Shown here piece after piece: positions 34,801 to 45,480 of a stretch of DNA of 64,000 nucleotides. The stretch is from Gavia stellata (lineage: Eukaryota; Chordata; Aves; Gaviiformes; Gaviidae): NCBI RefSeq assembly GCF_030936135.1, contig NC_082595.1, forward strand, positions 105,131,334-105,195,333, given 5' to 3'. Under the pieces are notes generated by a model. It searched no databases. It saw only the letters and a program-made list of their open reading frames with translations, and was not told where the DNA came from. Each line of letters starts with the position of its first letter. The stretch's first letter is position 1. The translations under genes and the position numbers were made by a program.

Positions 34801-37800
34801 TTTCCTGAGTGAAAGGCTTCTGTATGATTACCTCAATGCCTTACTTTCAGAAAATCCTTCTGAATGATCAGAACAAGGCTTTACCCTAATGAATCCCCAG
34901 CTGGACTATTCTGGTAGCTGGTGTTCCAACACCAGGCATGTTTGCTCTCAAATTAGCTCTTGAAGAGTTGCAGCTGGCTGGGATCTTCCAGCTCTTTTTT
35001 TTTTTCCTGCTGAATTGAAGGAGTGTTCTTGACCTACGAAAGCAAAATGATTGGGGGAAGGTTTATTTCTAACCCTGATTGACACATGATACTTAGAAAT
35101 GTCACTTACCCCTTGCTGTTGCTCTGCCTGTTGGCACAGGGCTGAAACAGATTATAATGAGCTTTCTCTCAATATTTTTAGTCCATGCAGTGGATGATTT
35201 ACAATCATAGGGTACTGTGGGTATACCAAGCTGGTTTTACATCAGTGTTATAATGAAAATTGTTCTTACTTTATAGGTTGATGTAATCATTAAACTTTGG
35301 AAAAATGGGTTTACAGTAAACGACAGTGAACTTAGGAGCTACACTGATGTTGCAAACCAGCAGTTCTTGGACTCCATTAAAAAAGGGTGAGTTTTGCATT
35401 CTTAATCAGGCTGAGTTAATGTGCTTTGGATAGCACTTAGCTTATGCTCTATATTTTTTACATAGCTGCTTGGCTTTGCTGCACTGCAGTATCCCTGTAG
35501 GACCGTAGGCCACTGCCTGTCTCGGTTCCTGCGGTGCTAATGGCTGTTTTAACATCAACAGGTTTAATATAGCTTTCAATTGCAGTAGTCATACAGTTGC
35601 TGATGAAATAGATAAAAGTGAATGTTGGTAGGGGGCACAGCAGGTGCAGAATGAAGTAAAGAATATACCAGAGTGCCCAGTAAGAGTTACTGATCAAATG
35701 GTGCTTTGGCTAACGAACTCAATGCACAAGTGGTTGAGCATTTCTGTTTTTAGGGCCTTTGTTTTCATTTGATTGATGAAAAGCCTTAAATGGGCACAGT
35801 TGCTCCATGTAACATCAGAAAACTGTGACCAGTCTTAAAATTTCAGACACTTTTCCTAGTACAAACTTGCTGTTTCAGTTGTTTGTGTGTATATAGCAAA
35901 ATTACTTTTATCCTCCGTTAAAAATTAGCAAGCTAGCCTGATTTCTGCTAGTGTTTGCAGTGTTGCTTTAAAAAAGCAGTCTGACCATACAAACCAAAGA
36001 AATTTTGAGCCTTTAATATGTAGTCTGTTTCCTCATCTCATACAAAGGGAGAGGAGAATATAATTTTATGGAGAATATAATTTAATAACTCATTTTCAAG
36101 TAGGTGAAATTACTAATCCATTGTGTTTTTTCTTTTCCATACTTTGCTAGCCCATCAAAAATTCTAATTTTACACTGTATTTCTCCTCTACGGCTGTCAC
36201 CTGTGTTAATTGTAATAGCAATTAATTGCACTGTTTAAAGCCCTCGCTTTCTTTGTGTGCATGCATCAAAAGTTTGCCACCTTTCTTCCACCGTTTGCTT
36301 GTGAAGATGCTAATTACAAGATGGTTCCTGCATAATCATTGATGGTAGAGAAGCACTTGGTACAGCCCCTGTGCCAGCTGAGCCCCACCACCCAAAAATG
36401 TATCTGCATCAGAGCTCATAGACAAAAGCATTGTTGTGTTCTCCTTAATGCAAATAAAGCATTACCGAGGTGATGTTACTGCACTTAAAGAATGTAGCTA
36501 TTAGTGATGATCTAATTTTTAAAAGCTGAGATTCGTGTTTATTTGTAATTAAACACATTGTGTCTAAACTCAGTTCTTTCTCTTTGAAAGCCTATTGTCT
36601 TTTTTTTCTTGTTTTACTATGGGGATAAAATAATTGAACCTTTTGTAGCAATGTATGGCAATACCGAACTTCCTACACATCATGTGCTTTGGAGTGGTAA
36701 CTGCTGAGTAAATTTGAACATCATTCAACAACTTGCGTGATGTCTTTTTTCTTTTACTGTTCACTTTCTAGTTAATTTGCAGTTCAGGAACTTGAAGTTG
36801 TTTCTATGTCATGCGTTTAACATAACTCTTAGTAAATACTGGTGAAGTTTTTTTTAAAAAGCATCATCCTTGGAAGGATAAACATAGAACAGGTATTAAT
36901 CTAATTTGTATACTGAAAACAGTATAGTAGTTCTTTTTCTGACATGTATTTTTTTTTTCTCTTTAAGGGAACTGCCTTTTGAGCTACGAAAAGTTTTTGA
37001 TAAGGAGGAGGTAGACGTGAAAGTGGAAGATAAAAAAGATAAGGTGTATTTGTCATCAAAAAAGCCAATGTTTCATCCCTTTTCTGGACACGGTTACAGA
37101 TTAGGAAGGTGAGTAGTCTGATGTGATCTATGTTTGAGTAGCTGAAGGGAACTATACCTATGGTAAAGGATCTCGTAATTCAGGCTGGAAGTGACCTTTG
37201 GAGTTCTGTAATCCAAGTGACCTCTGGAGTTCTCTAATCCAAGCTCCTGCTCAAAGCAGGGTCAGCTGTGGGGACAGGAGAGGTTGCTCAGTCTTTTATC
37301 CAGCTGGGCCTTAAAACCCTGCAAGAGTGGAAACTGCACAGCCTGCTTCAGTGCTGGACTGTCCTCATGGGAAATAAATTTTCCTTATATCTAGTCTGAA
37401 TGTCTCTTGTTTCAGTTTATGTCTGCCATGAAGAGCCTGGCTTCCTCCTCCTGATGGCCTCCTGTAGACCCTGGCAGGCTGGTGTTACATGTCCCCTCCC
37501 CAACACCATCTCTTCCACAGGCTGAACAAGCCCCTCTCCTCATGGGGCGAATGCTCCAGCCTGCAGCCATCTTGGTGGCCCTCCATGGAACTTGCTCTAG
37601 TTTATCAACATCTCTCTTTTATTTTGGGTACTAAATCTGAATGCAGTGTTTAGGTGTGTCTAATGAGTGCTGCACTGGGGTATAATTGGCTCCCACAACC
37701 TACTGGCTGTGTTCCTGTTTATACAGCCAGGATGCAGTTGGCTTTCTTTGTTCAGGGTCTCAATATTAGCAAAACTGTTTCTGGCTGAAACAGCTGAAAT

Positions 37801-40800
37801 ATTCTATTCTGTGATTTAAGAGAAAAGAATCTTTTTTAAAGTTCTATGTGCAATACTTCGTGTGAGAAAAGGGGAGTATGAGAATCCCATAAAGGGAACT
37901 GAAGAAGTAAGAGGTTTTTTTGCATTCTCTTATAATTCCTCAGTATTTAACCATGCATTTATTGCAGGAAGATATTTTAGTGTGTTACAGTGATCCTCTT
38001 TCCTTTACTCCGTGACTCTCTTGTGGTTGGAGAGTGTCAGCCACTAATGCCAGTGCTAGAACTGGACTTGATTTATAACCAAATGGTACTGCATTTTGGA
38101 AGGCTGTTGTGGAGGGGCGGGCCAGGAGTTCATGTATTTGATCCCTGTGACTTTTGCTTACTCCAGCCAAATTACCTGCTTCACATATCCCTGTTGTGTA
38201 AGACCTACATGCCTATAAAAGCAGTCTTCAGCCTAGGGAACAGAACACATTCAGTGACCAGGATTCAGCCTACAAGAAGCCTTCTCAAGTGGGACTGCTT
38301 AGTGACCTGCCAACTGGGGTTAGTAGACTGTGGCGAAAACTTAGGTGAACAGCTTGTTTTAAGTGGAAAGGGCTTGCTGCTAAGGCCCAGTGCTAGCACT
38401 GAGGGAAAGCATGAGCTAGGTAGGAACAGATGAGGCAGGGGAAGAAGATGATAATGTGCAGAGTAAGAGACTGGTAATGGTAAAGGATGAGTGGTTCCAG
38501 GCTGCCTCAGAGGAGCAAGTATCTGTTTTACCAGTTTCATCTGTTTCTGTAGCACAGTCCATTCAGTTGTTACATGCTTGAGTAGATCCGGTCAATAGGG
38601 AAAAATCTTCCCTTGAGAGATGGATGAGATGCTGCAAGACTTGCTTTTGGTAGCACTGAAATCCTGAGCAAATGAGGGTCACGAACTTAACCTTATTTTA
38701 CCTACAAGTAGACCTGTGTAGCAAAAGCAAAAAGATCTTCAGTGTGCTGGGTTTCTGCTGCTAACCAGTGCTAAATGGTAGGTTGTTCAGTTGTTTGTCA
38801 TGCTCTGTTGTGCCTACAGCAAGTAATGATCTTGCTTCCCAGTGGGCGAGTTAGGTTCTGGAAACATGCTATTCTGTGAATTTCGGTTGACTGGTCTTGT
38901 AGGATGTCTCGGTGTACAACTTGCTCAGCATTTTTTTTCTTTATTGACTGGAAAAAATGCCTTTTTTTTTTCTCTACTCTTGCTAGTCTATTCTGTGCTA
39001 TGCTATCAGAGCCTTTTCTTTAAAGACAAGTAAATATTTTTGCTGATGTTGGAAACATGAGCCGTAAGTGCTCTTACTCCATAAACTAGTGCTCACTTCC
39101 TGATGTTAATAAATGTCCATTGCATGCATATGCTACTGTCAGCAGAAAGGCTTTGTGGGGAAATAGTAGGGCTGTCTGAGACCTGTAACAGGTTTTAAGC
39201 TATAGAACTCCCTTTCCACAGTTGCATTTGTGTGCTTAATCATAGATGAGAGGCAAATGACTGAAACGTTTACTTCAGCTTATGACCTAGCTAAACTTTT
39301 GCTTATCAAATAAACATTTTTTTAATAGTCTATAGATTTTCTGCCAGTGTCCCCAGATGGATGGATTATGTGGTGGATGAACTATTACGAATCGGTCTGT
39401 TGACTGGCTGGCTCATTAAAACTTTTGTTGGAGGAAAAATGGAGGAACTAGAAATGATATGTTTGTTGATGTAACTCAGATGAGCTTGATCTTCTCCCTT
39501 TTTGTTGTACAGGAGAAACAAATGAGGCTTATCAGACTTTTCTAATATACCTTATGAAGCTATATAGCTGTTGGGCATATTGTTTTATCTACCATCATTC
39601 AGCTGCATTTAATAGTTTGGGACTGTAACAAGATTTGCAACTGCACTTTTCTATTAAGTTTATCAATGCATTTTAAAGACTGCCTCAGAAGCATGTTAAT
39701 TAAACTATTGACTGAAAACCCTTGTAGCAAAGTGGGCTTGCTCTATAACCTCATTAGGGTAAAACATTGTGTGTCAAGCTGCTTAACCATTAGTCAGGGT
39801 AAGCCATGATACCTAACTCTTGGGCTCTTTCTTTTCAGAAAATTGACAGGAGGCTCTTGTGTCTCTTCGATCTTTAGTTTACATCTTCTTTTGATAATCT
39901 TATAAAAGGAATAAGCCTTTAAAAGGGGTGATAATGCTTTGATCTCAGGCTAATAAAAGACTTAGGTTCTTAGTTTCTGGCTTTAGTCAAAGCTCCCACC
40001 ACTAGATGGCTTTATCTGTCAGTTGTACAAGAGCAAAGTTATTAAGTATAGAAATGCTTTAAACCTTGGTGCATATAGGTCGTCTTTCTCTTGCAGCTTA
40101 GCTTAACATGTTGGCTTCAGTGTCACACATACTTGCTATTGAAATAATCGCCTCCAGTGCCTACCACAAATTCTGAGATGTGACCATGAGGGAAGTTGGT
40201 CTGAGAATGACACCAAAACCTGTATCCATTTGAGACAGTTGTCTGAACTACAACTGTGACTGACAGGCTAAATGTACTTCAGCCCAGGCTAAACCAGACG
40301 GCTGGCAGCTGCATGACTGACTACCTCTCCAGCCTCCGCTGTACTGGAGACAGCCGGCTCGCACATGGGTGCTTACACCTCAGTGTCCAAACCTGGAACC
40401 GAACCCCACTGATCGAGTAGACAGCAAAAGCTGATTGTTGCTGGACTGAAGTATGACTTGAACACTTCTTGTGCTCTGCTCCTGAGACTGTTTAACATTA
40501 TTTTGCTCAAGATTTTTTCCAGATCTGGAGGGTAATTAGGGTTTATTTGGTATTGAGGTCAAGCATGAACAGAAGCTGGGCGTGAGATAAGTAAATCAGT
40601 AGAGGCAGGTCGGTGATAGTGAGTTACCTGTATTTGGAGTACCAGAATGTTTTACAGATGTGCCTCTTGGAATCTGTTGGTGCCAAGTTCTTGTGCTCCG
40701 ACTGATTTCTGTGTGATCCGAACCAGTAAGTTCTGTCCCTCTCATCTGCCTCCAGTTGCAGTGAACATCTCTTATCGCTCACTTGGGAATGAGATTCCTT

Positions 40801-43800
40801 GGTCCTCATTCTTTTTGCAGAGTTTCAATGGAAAAAATAAAAAGTGCCTCTACTGACTGATAGCCTAGAAGTTAGGGCACTTAACTAGGGAGTGGGTGAT
40901 AAGAATTTTTGAAATACCTCAGACTGAGAAGGACTTGAGTCCAAGACTCTAACGCTATTAGCCTGAATATAGTAAGTCATTAGCCATCTTTGTTCTAATA
41001 ATAGACTGGCTGTGACTATTCTGCTTTATGATTAAACTAAGACAGTTAGAAGAACATAAAGATGCAAGGATGGGGTTTGTCCACAAAGCAGATGTAGTAC
41101 TGTTAAGACTGTTATTCTATGGCCATTGGTTACCAGCTTCTCTCTCAAGAAACAGTAACTCATCAATTTTCTGTGCAAAGAGAAAGGTATTCTGTAAACC
41201 CCCATGAAGTGTTCACATAGTCAGTGGCCACAGCTGAGCTCAGAGAACAAATGGTAGCTCCTTAAATCACTGCTATTGTTTTGCAGTCAAACATCTGGTT
41301 ATACTCGCGTGGGCTGAGGGATGTGCCCATTGGATCAGGCCTTATGATGACTTAGACAGTACATGCTGAACAATCTTAGTCCTGAAAGAAGCACTAAGCT
41401 CTAGGTATTTCTTCAGAATAAAAATTTTTGCCAGTGATTTATATAATTTTTTTTTTAAGACCGTGCACTTGGACTGAGATCCCTGTATTCTGTCAAGTCA
41501 TTTTATGGATCTTTGCCCTTATGGTATAGGGTCAGCTGTTGAAAGTGCATTAGAAAAAAAAAAATCCAAGTGCTGTGTGCATCAGCCTGGATTTTCATAT
41601 TAAGTCAATTCCTCTGATAAATGAGCAGTGCTTCTAAGCTGAAATACATGATGCTGGAGCCTAAATCAAGGCTAACAACATTCAGTTAAATTGAATTACT
41701 GTAATCACGTTACAGTGAAAATTAACATTGAGTATGCAGTTTCAATACTCAAACCCCTTAAAGTTTCACCTGTGTGATTAGAGTACAAAAAATGCATGAA
41801 GAATCTTCAGACTATTTAATCTCTTGTGTATTTATATTTAATCCTTTGATATTTAAGTTCCCTTCCATCTTATAAAAATATTTAACATGAGCAGACTGAA
41901 ATTCTATAGAATGTTGAAGTCTTCAAGAGAAAGTATTGGTGTATGGTTAAAAAAAAATAAGCTGACATTTATGTCAGTATTCCTGTATTTGTTGAAAAAA
42001 AAAGTGCACTCTGATACAAGACAGAAAGCTCCAGAAGTGGAAGTCTGGAGGGAGGTTCAAGCTTAGACATACACAGAAGGCATAACCTTATATGGCTTTT
42101 CTTTTCAGTGCTACTCCAAGGATAATATCTAAAGTGAGCGATGAACATCAGGGAGCTGACAACAAAAGACGCCTGCCTTTAGTACCCTTAAATGATTCGG
42201 AGCCTATCACTAACATCCAAATCTGGTTAGCTGATGGGGAAAGAATAATTCAGAAATTCAATGTTTCACACAGGTAAGATTTATTTTAGCACTGTCTTAC
42301 GTATTTGCATCGGAACTATTTGTCCTATGCCTGTACTCATAAGTCTTTAATTTCTGTGAATAATCTACCTCCTCAGTTCACTTAACATTGGACTGCTGTT
42401 CAGCTGTATCTAGAATACCTGCTTTCAAACATTTTGAGAAATTGATTGTCTTTTGGCTGACAAGAGAGGAGCATCAGAGGAATGTGAACAGATGTTAATA
42501 GTCAGCACATAATGGCATAAATGAAAATCTGAGGAAACTGTAGGAGTTCTTTGTAGGTTCGTGGAAGTTAAGGCGTGTGTATTGCACATTACTAAAGGAA
42601 ACAGCTTTTAAGATGACAGATCTCTCACAAAGTGACTACATCTGGAGCAAATTGCTTAGTAAAAAACCTGCTAGTCATTGGGCATAGACAGCACTACAGC
42701 TGGGAGCTGGGGGATGTGACTTAGAGCTGAGCCAGAAGAACCTCTAAGGAGGGCCAGAGTTGGTGTGCTAGGTAGGGGAGGTCCATCACCTGCATGTCAA
42801 CATGGACAGAACAGTATGCATCCAATGTGTTTTAATTCTTAATTAGTAAAATTTCCAGTTCCCAAAGAGGCTTATAAATGAGGATAATGTCAGAAGGTGT
42901 CAGAGCAGCATATTTATGTAGGAGCTTTGAGAATGTAGGATTAACTAGTAACTTAACATTAAACTGTAGAACTACTGTCTTTAGAGACCTTTCTCAAATT
43001 TGTAATTTGATAAATTACTCCAGTACTATACAGTCTGACATTTACAGGTGTCTACATGCATTATATCAAAGTTCATTGTTGCCTGTGCTTCCCTGTGAAG
43101 CAATTTAAAGTGATCATAGATTTAATACAACCCAGGCTTCTGTCAAGATAAACCATGTATGCCTTTGTGGCTGGTCAGAAGAAAAGCTCAGCAGTTGAAG
43201 GTTAACGACTGTAACTTTTTCTTTAACTTGTGCTAATTTCTTACTGTTAGTGGCCTGAGGTATGAACTGAAACACTGTTGCTGAAGGGTCAGTTGCTATT
43301 TTAATTATAAATACTTCATTGGAGGGCTTAATATCTTAATTTTTCCAAGTTTCACACATTTAAGTATATTTAGAAGCTTTTTGTCTTCATGGTAAGTAGC
43401 AGTTTGAACAGCTGCTAAGTGCTTTTGGAGGGAAAAAAAGTCTGAGATAAGCAGAAGAACAGCCTTACTGATGATGATCTTTTTGCATCTGATCAGATGA
43501 TCTTACTGATGCTCTTTTTGAAGTAGTTTGCAATAAATATTTCATCATAATATATCCTTTTGCCACAAGACCAGCATGTTTGTGCTGTATACAGTATTTG
43601 TGTATGACCTAATAAGAAATAGGGGGAAATCCTTTCAGAGTATATGTCCTTAGGCATTGTGATTGCATATATAGCACTCCTTTCAGTGGAGAAGCAGAAA
43701 ACAGTCAACTATTTGTTAAATCAAACCATAGGTAAGTAACCCATAGCATATATATTGCAGTGCCTGGGTAAATTGATTACTTTTACCCTTTTGCAGGTAG

Positions 43801-45480
43801 AATGTGTACGTGCCACAGTAACTACTAGTTTAGATATGACTTGATTACTGTACTGATGAAAGATTGAAGTTACAGCATTGGAGCAAAAGTGCAGGTAGCA
43901 TTGTAATTCTGCAGTATGGAGAATTGAGGAGACATGAAAGTGAAGCAACTAGCAGAGCAGTGCTGTAGGAACAGCACACATAGCTGTGTCGTGAATCGAG
44001 TTGCGTCCGTTCTTGAGCAGTTGCTAAGTTAGTGTGACCCTGGAGCATTGGGTATGGAGCCTGGAAAGGAACTTGTTCATCCTAAAGCAGATAGCTGGTG
44101 GTTAATGGCCTGGGTTGCTCTTAGGACCCAACGAACATTGATATAATGCATGTAGACACCTGTAAATGGCCAACCAAAAATTTATTCCTGCTTGAGGTTA
44201 TTCAGGCTCTAGGCTTGTAAGACCAAGCACTGTCTCTTAATTGAGGCCTGCGTGCACAGGAATTAGATGCTGGCTGTATCTGTCCTACTAAGTATGGTTA
44301 AGGCATGAAAACTTGGTCATCTGTGCTGCTAAACTGTTAGGATGGCCTTCCCCCAAGTCAAGTAGCAATTTTTGTAACAATACCTAGGCTTGGTTCAGAT
44401 GTTAGCTCAGGTCACAGACCATTCCCAGGAGGTAGTAAACCCCATGGGCCACCTTGTGCATGGGAGAGAGAAAGGATGAGTTTAATAATTTGCCAGCAGC
44501 CAGTGTCTACCAGTTGGCCTCAGGATCAGAGAATGGGCATTGACACTATGCTTATTTTACTGGTATAGATGTATCCTGTCATCTTCATTTTCTAATTAAA
44601 TTGGTCAATCCTGATTGTTCCACAGCAAAACCTCTGTCTTGCTCACTTGTTGCAAGGTTCTTCACACTTTAACAGGCAGCTTGAATCTGTAATGAATTCA
44701 CTGCTGCACCTGCTTTGGTAGGAAGAGACTATATTTAGACCTAGTTAACTCATAAGCTATCCAGACAATCTTTGCAAACCCTTTTTCTTTATTATTGTGG
44801 TTCTGCTATATGTACCACACACTGGAGGCATCTTTATTCTAGCTCTTGGCTACAGAAACCCCAGGTAAGAGCTCCACCAGCTGGTTAAGAGATGGTAGGC
44901 TTGTGTAACTACCATCTGAGCCATAGTGAAGTGCTTGAGTGCTCAGAATAAGATACTCATCCCTTTTCCCTTGTGACTGCTCTCGGAGCATGCAAACCTT
45001 CATCCTTGGCTCTCAAGTTGATCAGGCACCTCAGGATACCACCCCATCTATCTTCCTCCATTTTTATGCCATCAGCTATTATGTGAAGTGGGTGTCTCAT
45101 TCTCTTCTTGTGGTGGCTATGTGTGTTGTGCATATGGTTTGTGTTGGGGTTGGAGTGCTCTAATGCTGAGTTTTCTTTTTTTTCTTCTCAGAATAAGCCA
45201 TGTCAGAGACTTCATAACAAAGTACCAAGGATCAGAGGGAAGTGTTCCCTTCACGCTGACTACTTCGCTGCCATTTCGAGAGCTGCGAGACGAGACACTC
45301 ACACTAGAGGAAGCAAAGTTGCAAAATGCTGTTGTTGTTCAGAGACTTCGGAAAACAACTGAACCTTTCAGACTCTTAGTGATAAAAGCACCTGACAATG
45401 ACTATAAAACTGCTGCTACACCTAATGGACAGCTCAAGAATGAACAAAAAAATGCTATCAAAAGTACAAGATCAAATTAG
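31852..45480 (+). CDS. UBXN2A: UBXN2A, UBX domain protein 2A (complete coding region, six coding exons)
   Basis: UBXN2A is an adaptor of the p97/VCP unfoldase in ubiquitin-dependent protein turnover. Coding exons are 31852-31892, 33340-33475, 35277-35386, 36968-37108, 42109-42273 and 45192-45480, 882 nt including the stop, encoding 293 residues. All introns are GT-AG and all phases agree. Landmarks: MKDMDNIKTVKKEW at the start; NCDYFVDNLFEEAQKV at about residues 32-47; a SEP domain at about 57-121 (IIKLWKNGFTV, ELPFELRKVFDKEEVDVKVE); and a UBX domain at about 172-252 (EPITNIQIWLADGERIIQKF, DETLTLEEAKLQNAVVVQRL). The p97-binding loop of UBX domains may correspond to LPFR at 224-227. About 40 residues follow the UBX domain, more than in the roughly 259-residue human protein as remembered. 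UBXN2B is a less likely alternative; the ATAD2B-UBXN2A-MFSD2B order decides it. Confidence 0.95.
33340..33475 (+). CDS. UBXN2A: UBXN2A coding exon 2
   Basis: Acceptor GTTCTGCAG, donor CAG|GTAGGC. The exon completes Trp14 and encodes residues 15-59, including NCDYFVDNLFEEAQKVGAIC. It leads into the SEP domain. Confidence 0.94.
35277..35386 (+). CDS. UBXN2A: UBXN2A coding exon 3 (SEP domain, first half)
   Basis: Acceptor CTTTATAG, donor GG|GTGAGT. It encodes VDVIIKLWKNGFTVNDSELR and then a segment ending QQFLDSIKK, residues 60-95. This is the start of the SEP domain. Confidence 0.95.
36968..37108 (+). CDS. UBXN2A: UBXN2A coding exon 4 (SEP domain, second half)
   Basis: Acceptor TCTCTTTAAG, donor AG|GTGAGT. 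It encodes ELPFELRKVFDKEEVDVKVE followed by a segment ending FHPFSGHGYRLG, residues 97-142. It completes the SEP domain and enters the linker. Confidence 0.95.
37109..42108 (+). other. UBXN2A: UBXN2A intron 5
   Basis: About 5 kb. It holds a reversed CR1 fragment at about 37175-37800; the remainder is unique. A long open frame around 37990-38433 has no ATG at its nominal start and no recognisable product. Confidence 0.8.
37175..37800 (-). mobile_element. CR1 LINE fragment, antisense
   Basis: Read in reverse, this is CR1-type sequence. On the plus strand it runs GGCTGGAAGTGACCTTTGGA ... TTGCTCAGTCTTTTATCCAG ... AATAAATTTTCCTTATATCTAG ... and on to CAGGATGCAGTTGGCTTTC. This order is typical of avian CR1 copies lying in the minus orientation. 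The copy is truncated and diverged, with approximate ends, and carries a 26-bp tandem duplication at 37191-37242. Confidence 0.85.
42109..42273 (+). CDS. UBXN2A: UBXN2A coding exon 5 (linker and UBX start)
   Basis: Acceptor CTTTTCTTTTCAG, donor CAG|GTAAGA. It encodes residues 144-197: the variable linker and then EPITNIQIWLADGERIIQKF, the first strands of the UBX domain. Confidence 0.95.
42274..45191 (+). other. UBXN2A: UBXN2A intron 6
   Basis: About 2.9 kb, unique. Around 43464-43520 a short stretch is imperfectly duplicated around the 14-bp palindrome CATCTGATCAGATG. No gene or repeat family was recognised. Confidence 0.75.
45192..45480 (+). CDS. UBXN2A: UBXN2A coding exon 6 (UBX domain and C-terminus)
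   Basis: Acceptor TTTTCTTCTCAG. The exon completes Arg198, encodes ISHVRDFITKYQGSEG and the rest of the UBX domain through AVVVQRLRKT, then a hydrophilic tail ending AIKSTRSN before TAG at 45478-45480. The tail is rich in Lys, Asn, Thr and Ala. It looks disordered and its function is unknown. Confidence 0.94.

Larger units (their letters stand above)
31893..36967 (+). other. UBXN2A: UBXN2A introns 2-4
   Basis: Three introns, 31893-33339, 33476-35276 and 35387-36967. They are mostly unique and AT-rich. An A-rich patch lies near 34390-34425. Intron 4 contains a patch dense in homeodomain, SOX and octamer-like motifs at about 36170-36480. Confidence 0.8.

Noticed and set aside
37990-38433. 147-codon plus-strand frame in UBXN2A intron 5
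   Set aside because: Its nominal start is GTG. The translation resembles nothing known and the length is within chance for 64 kb.
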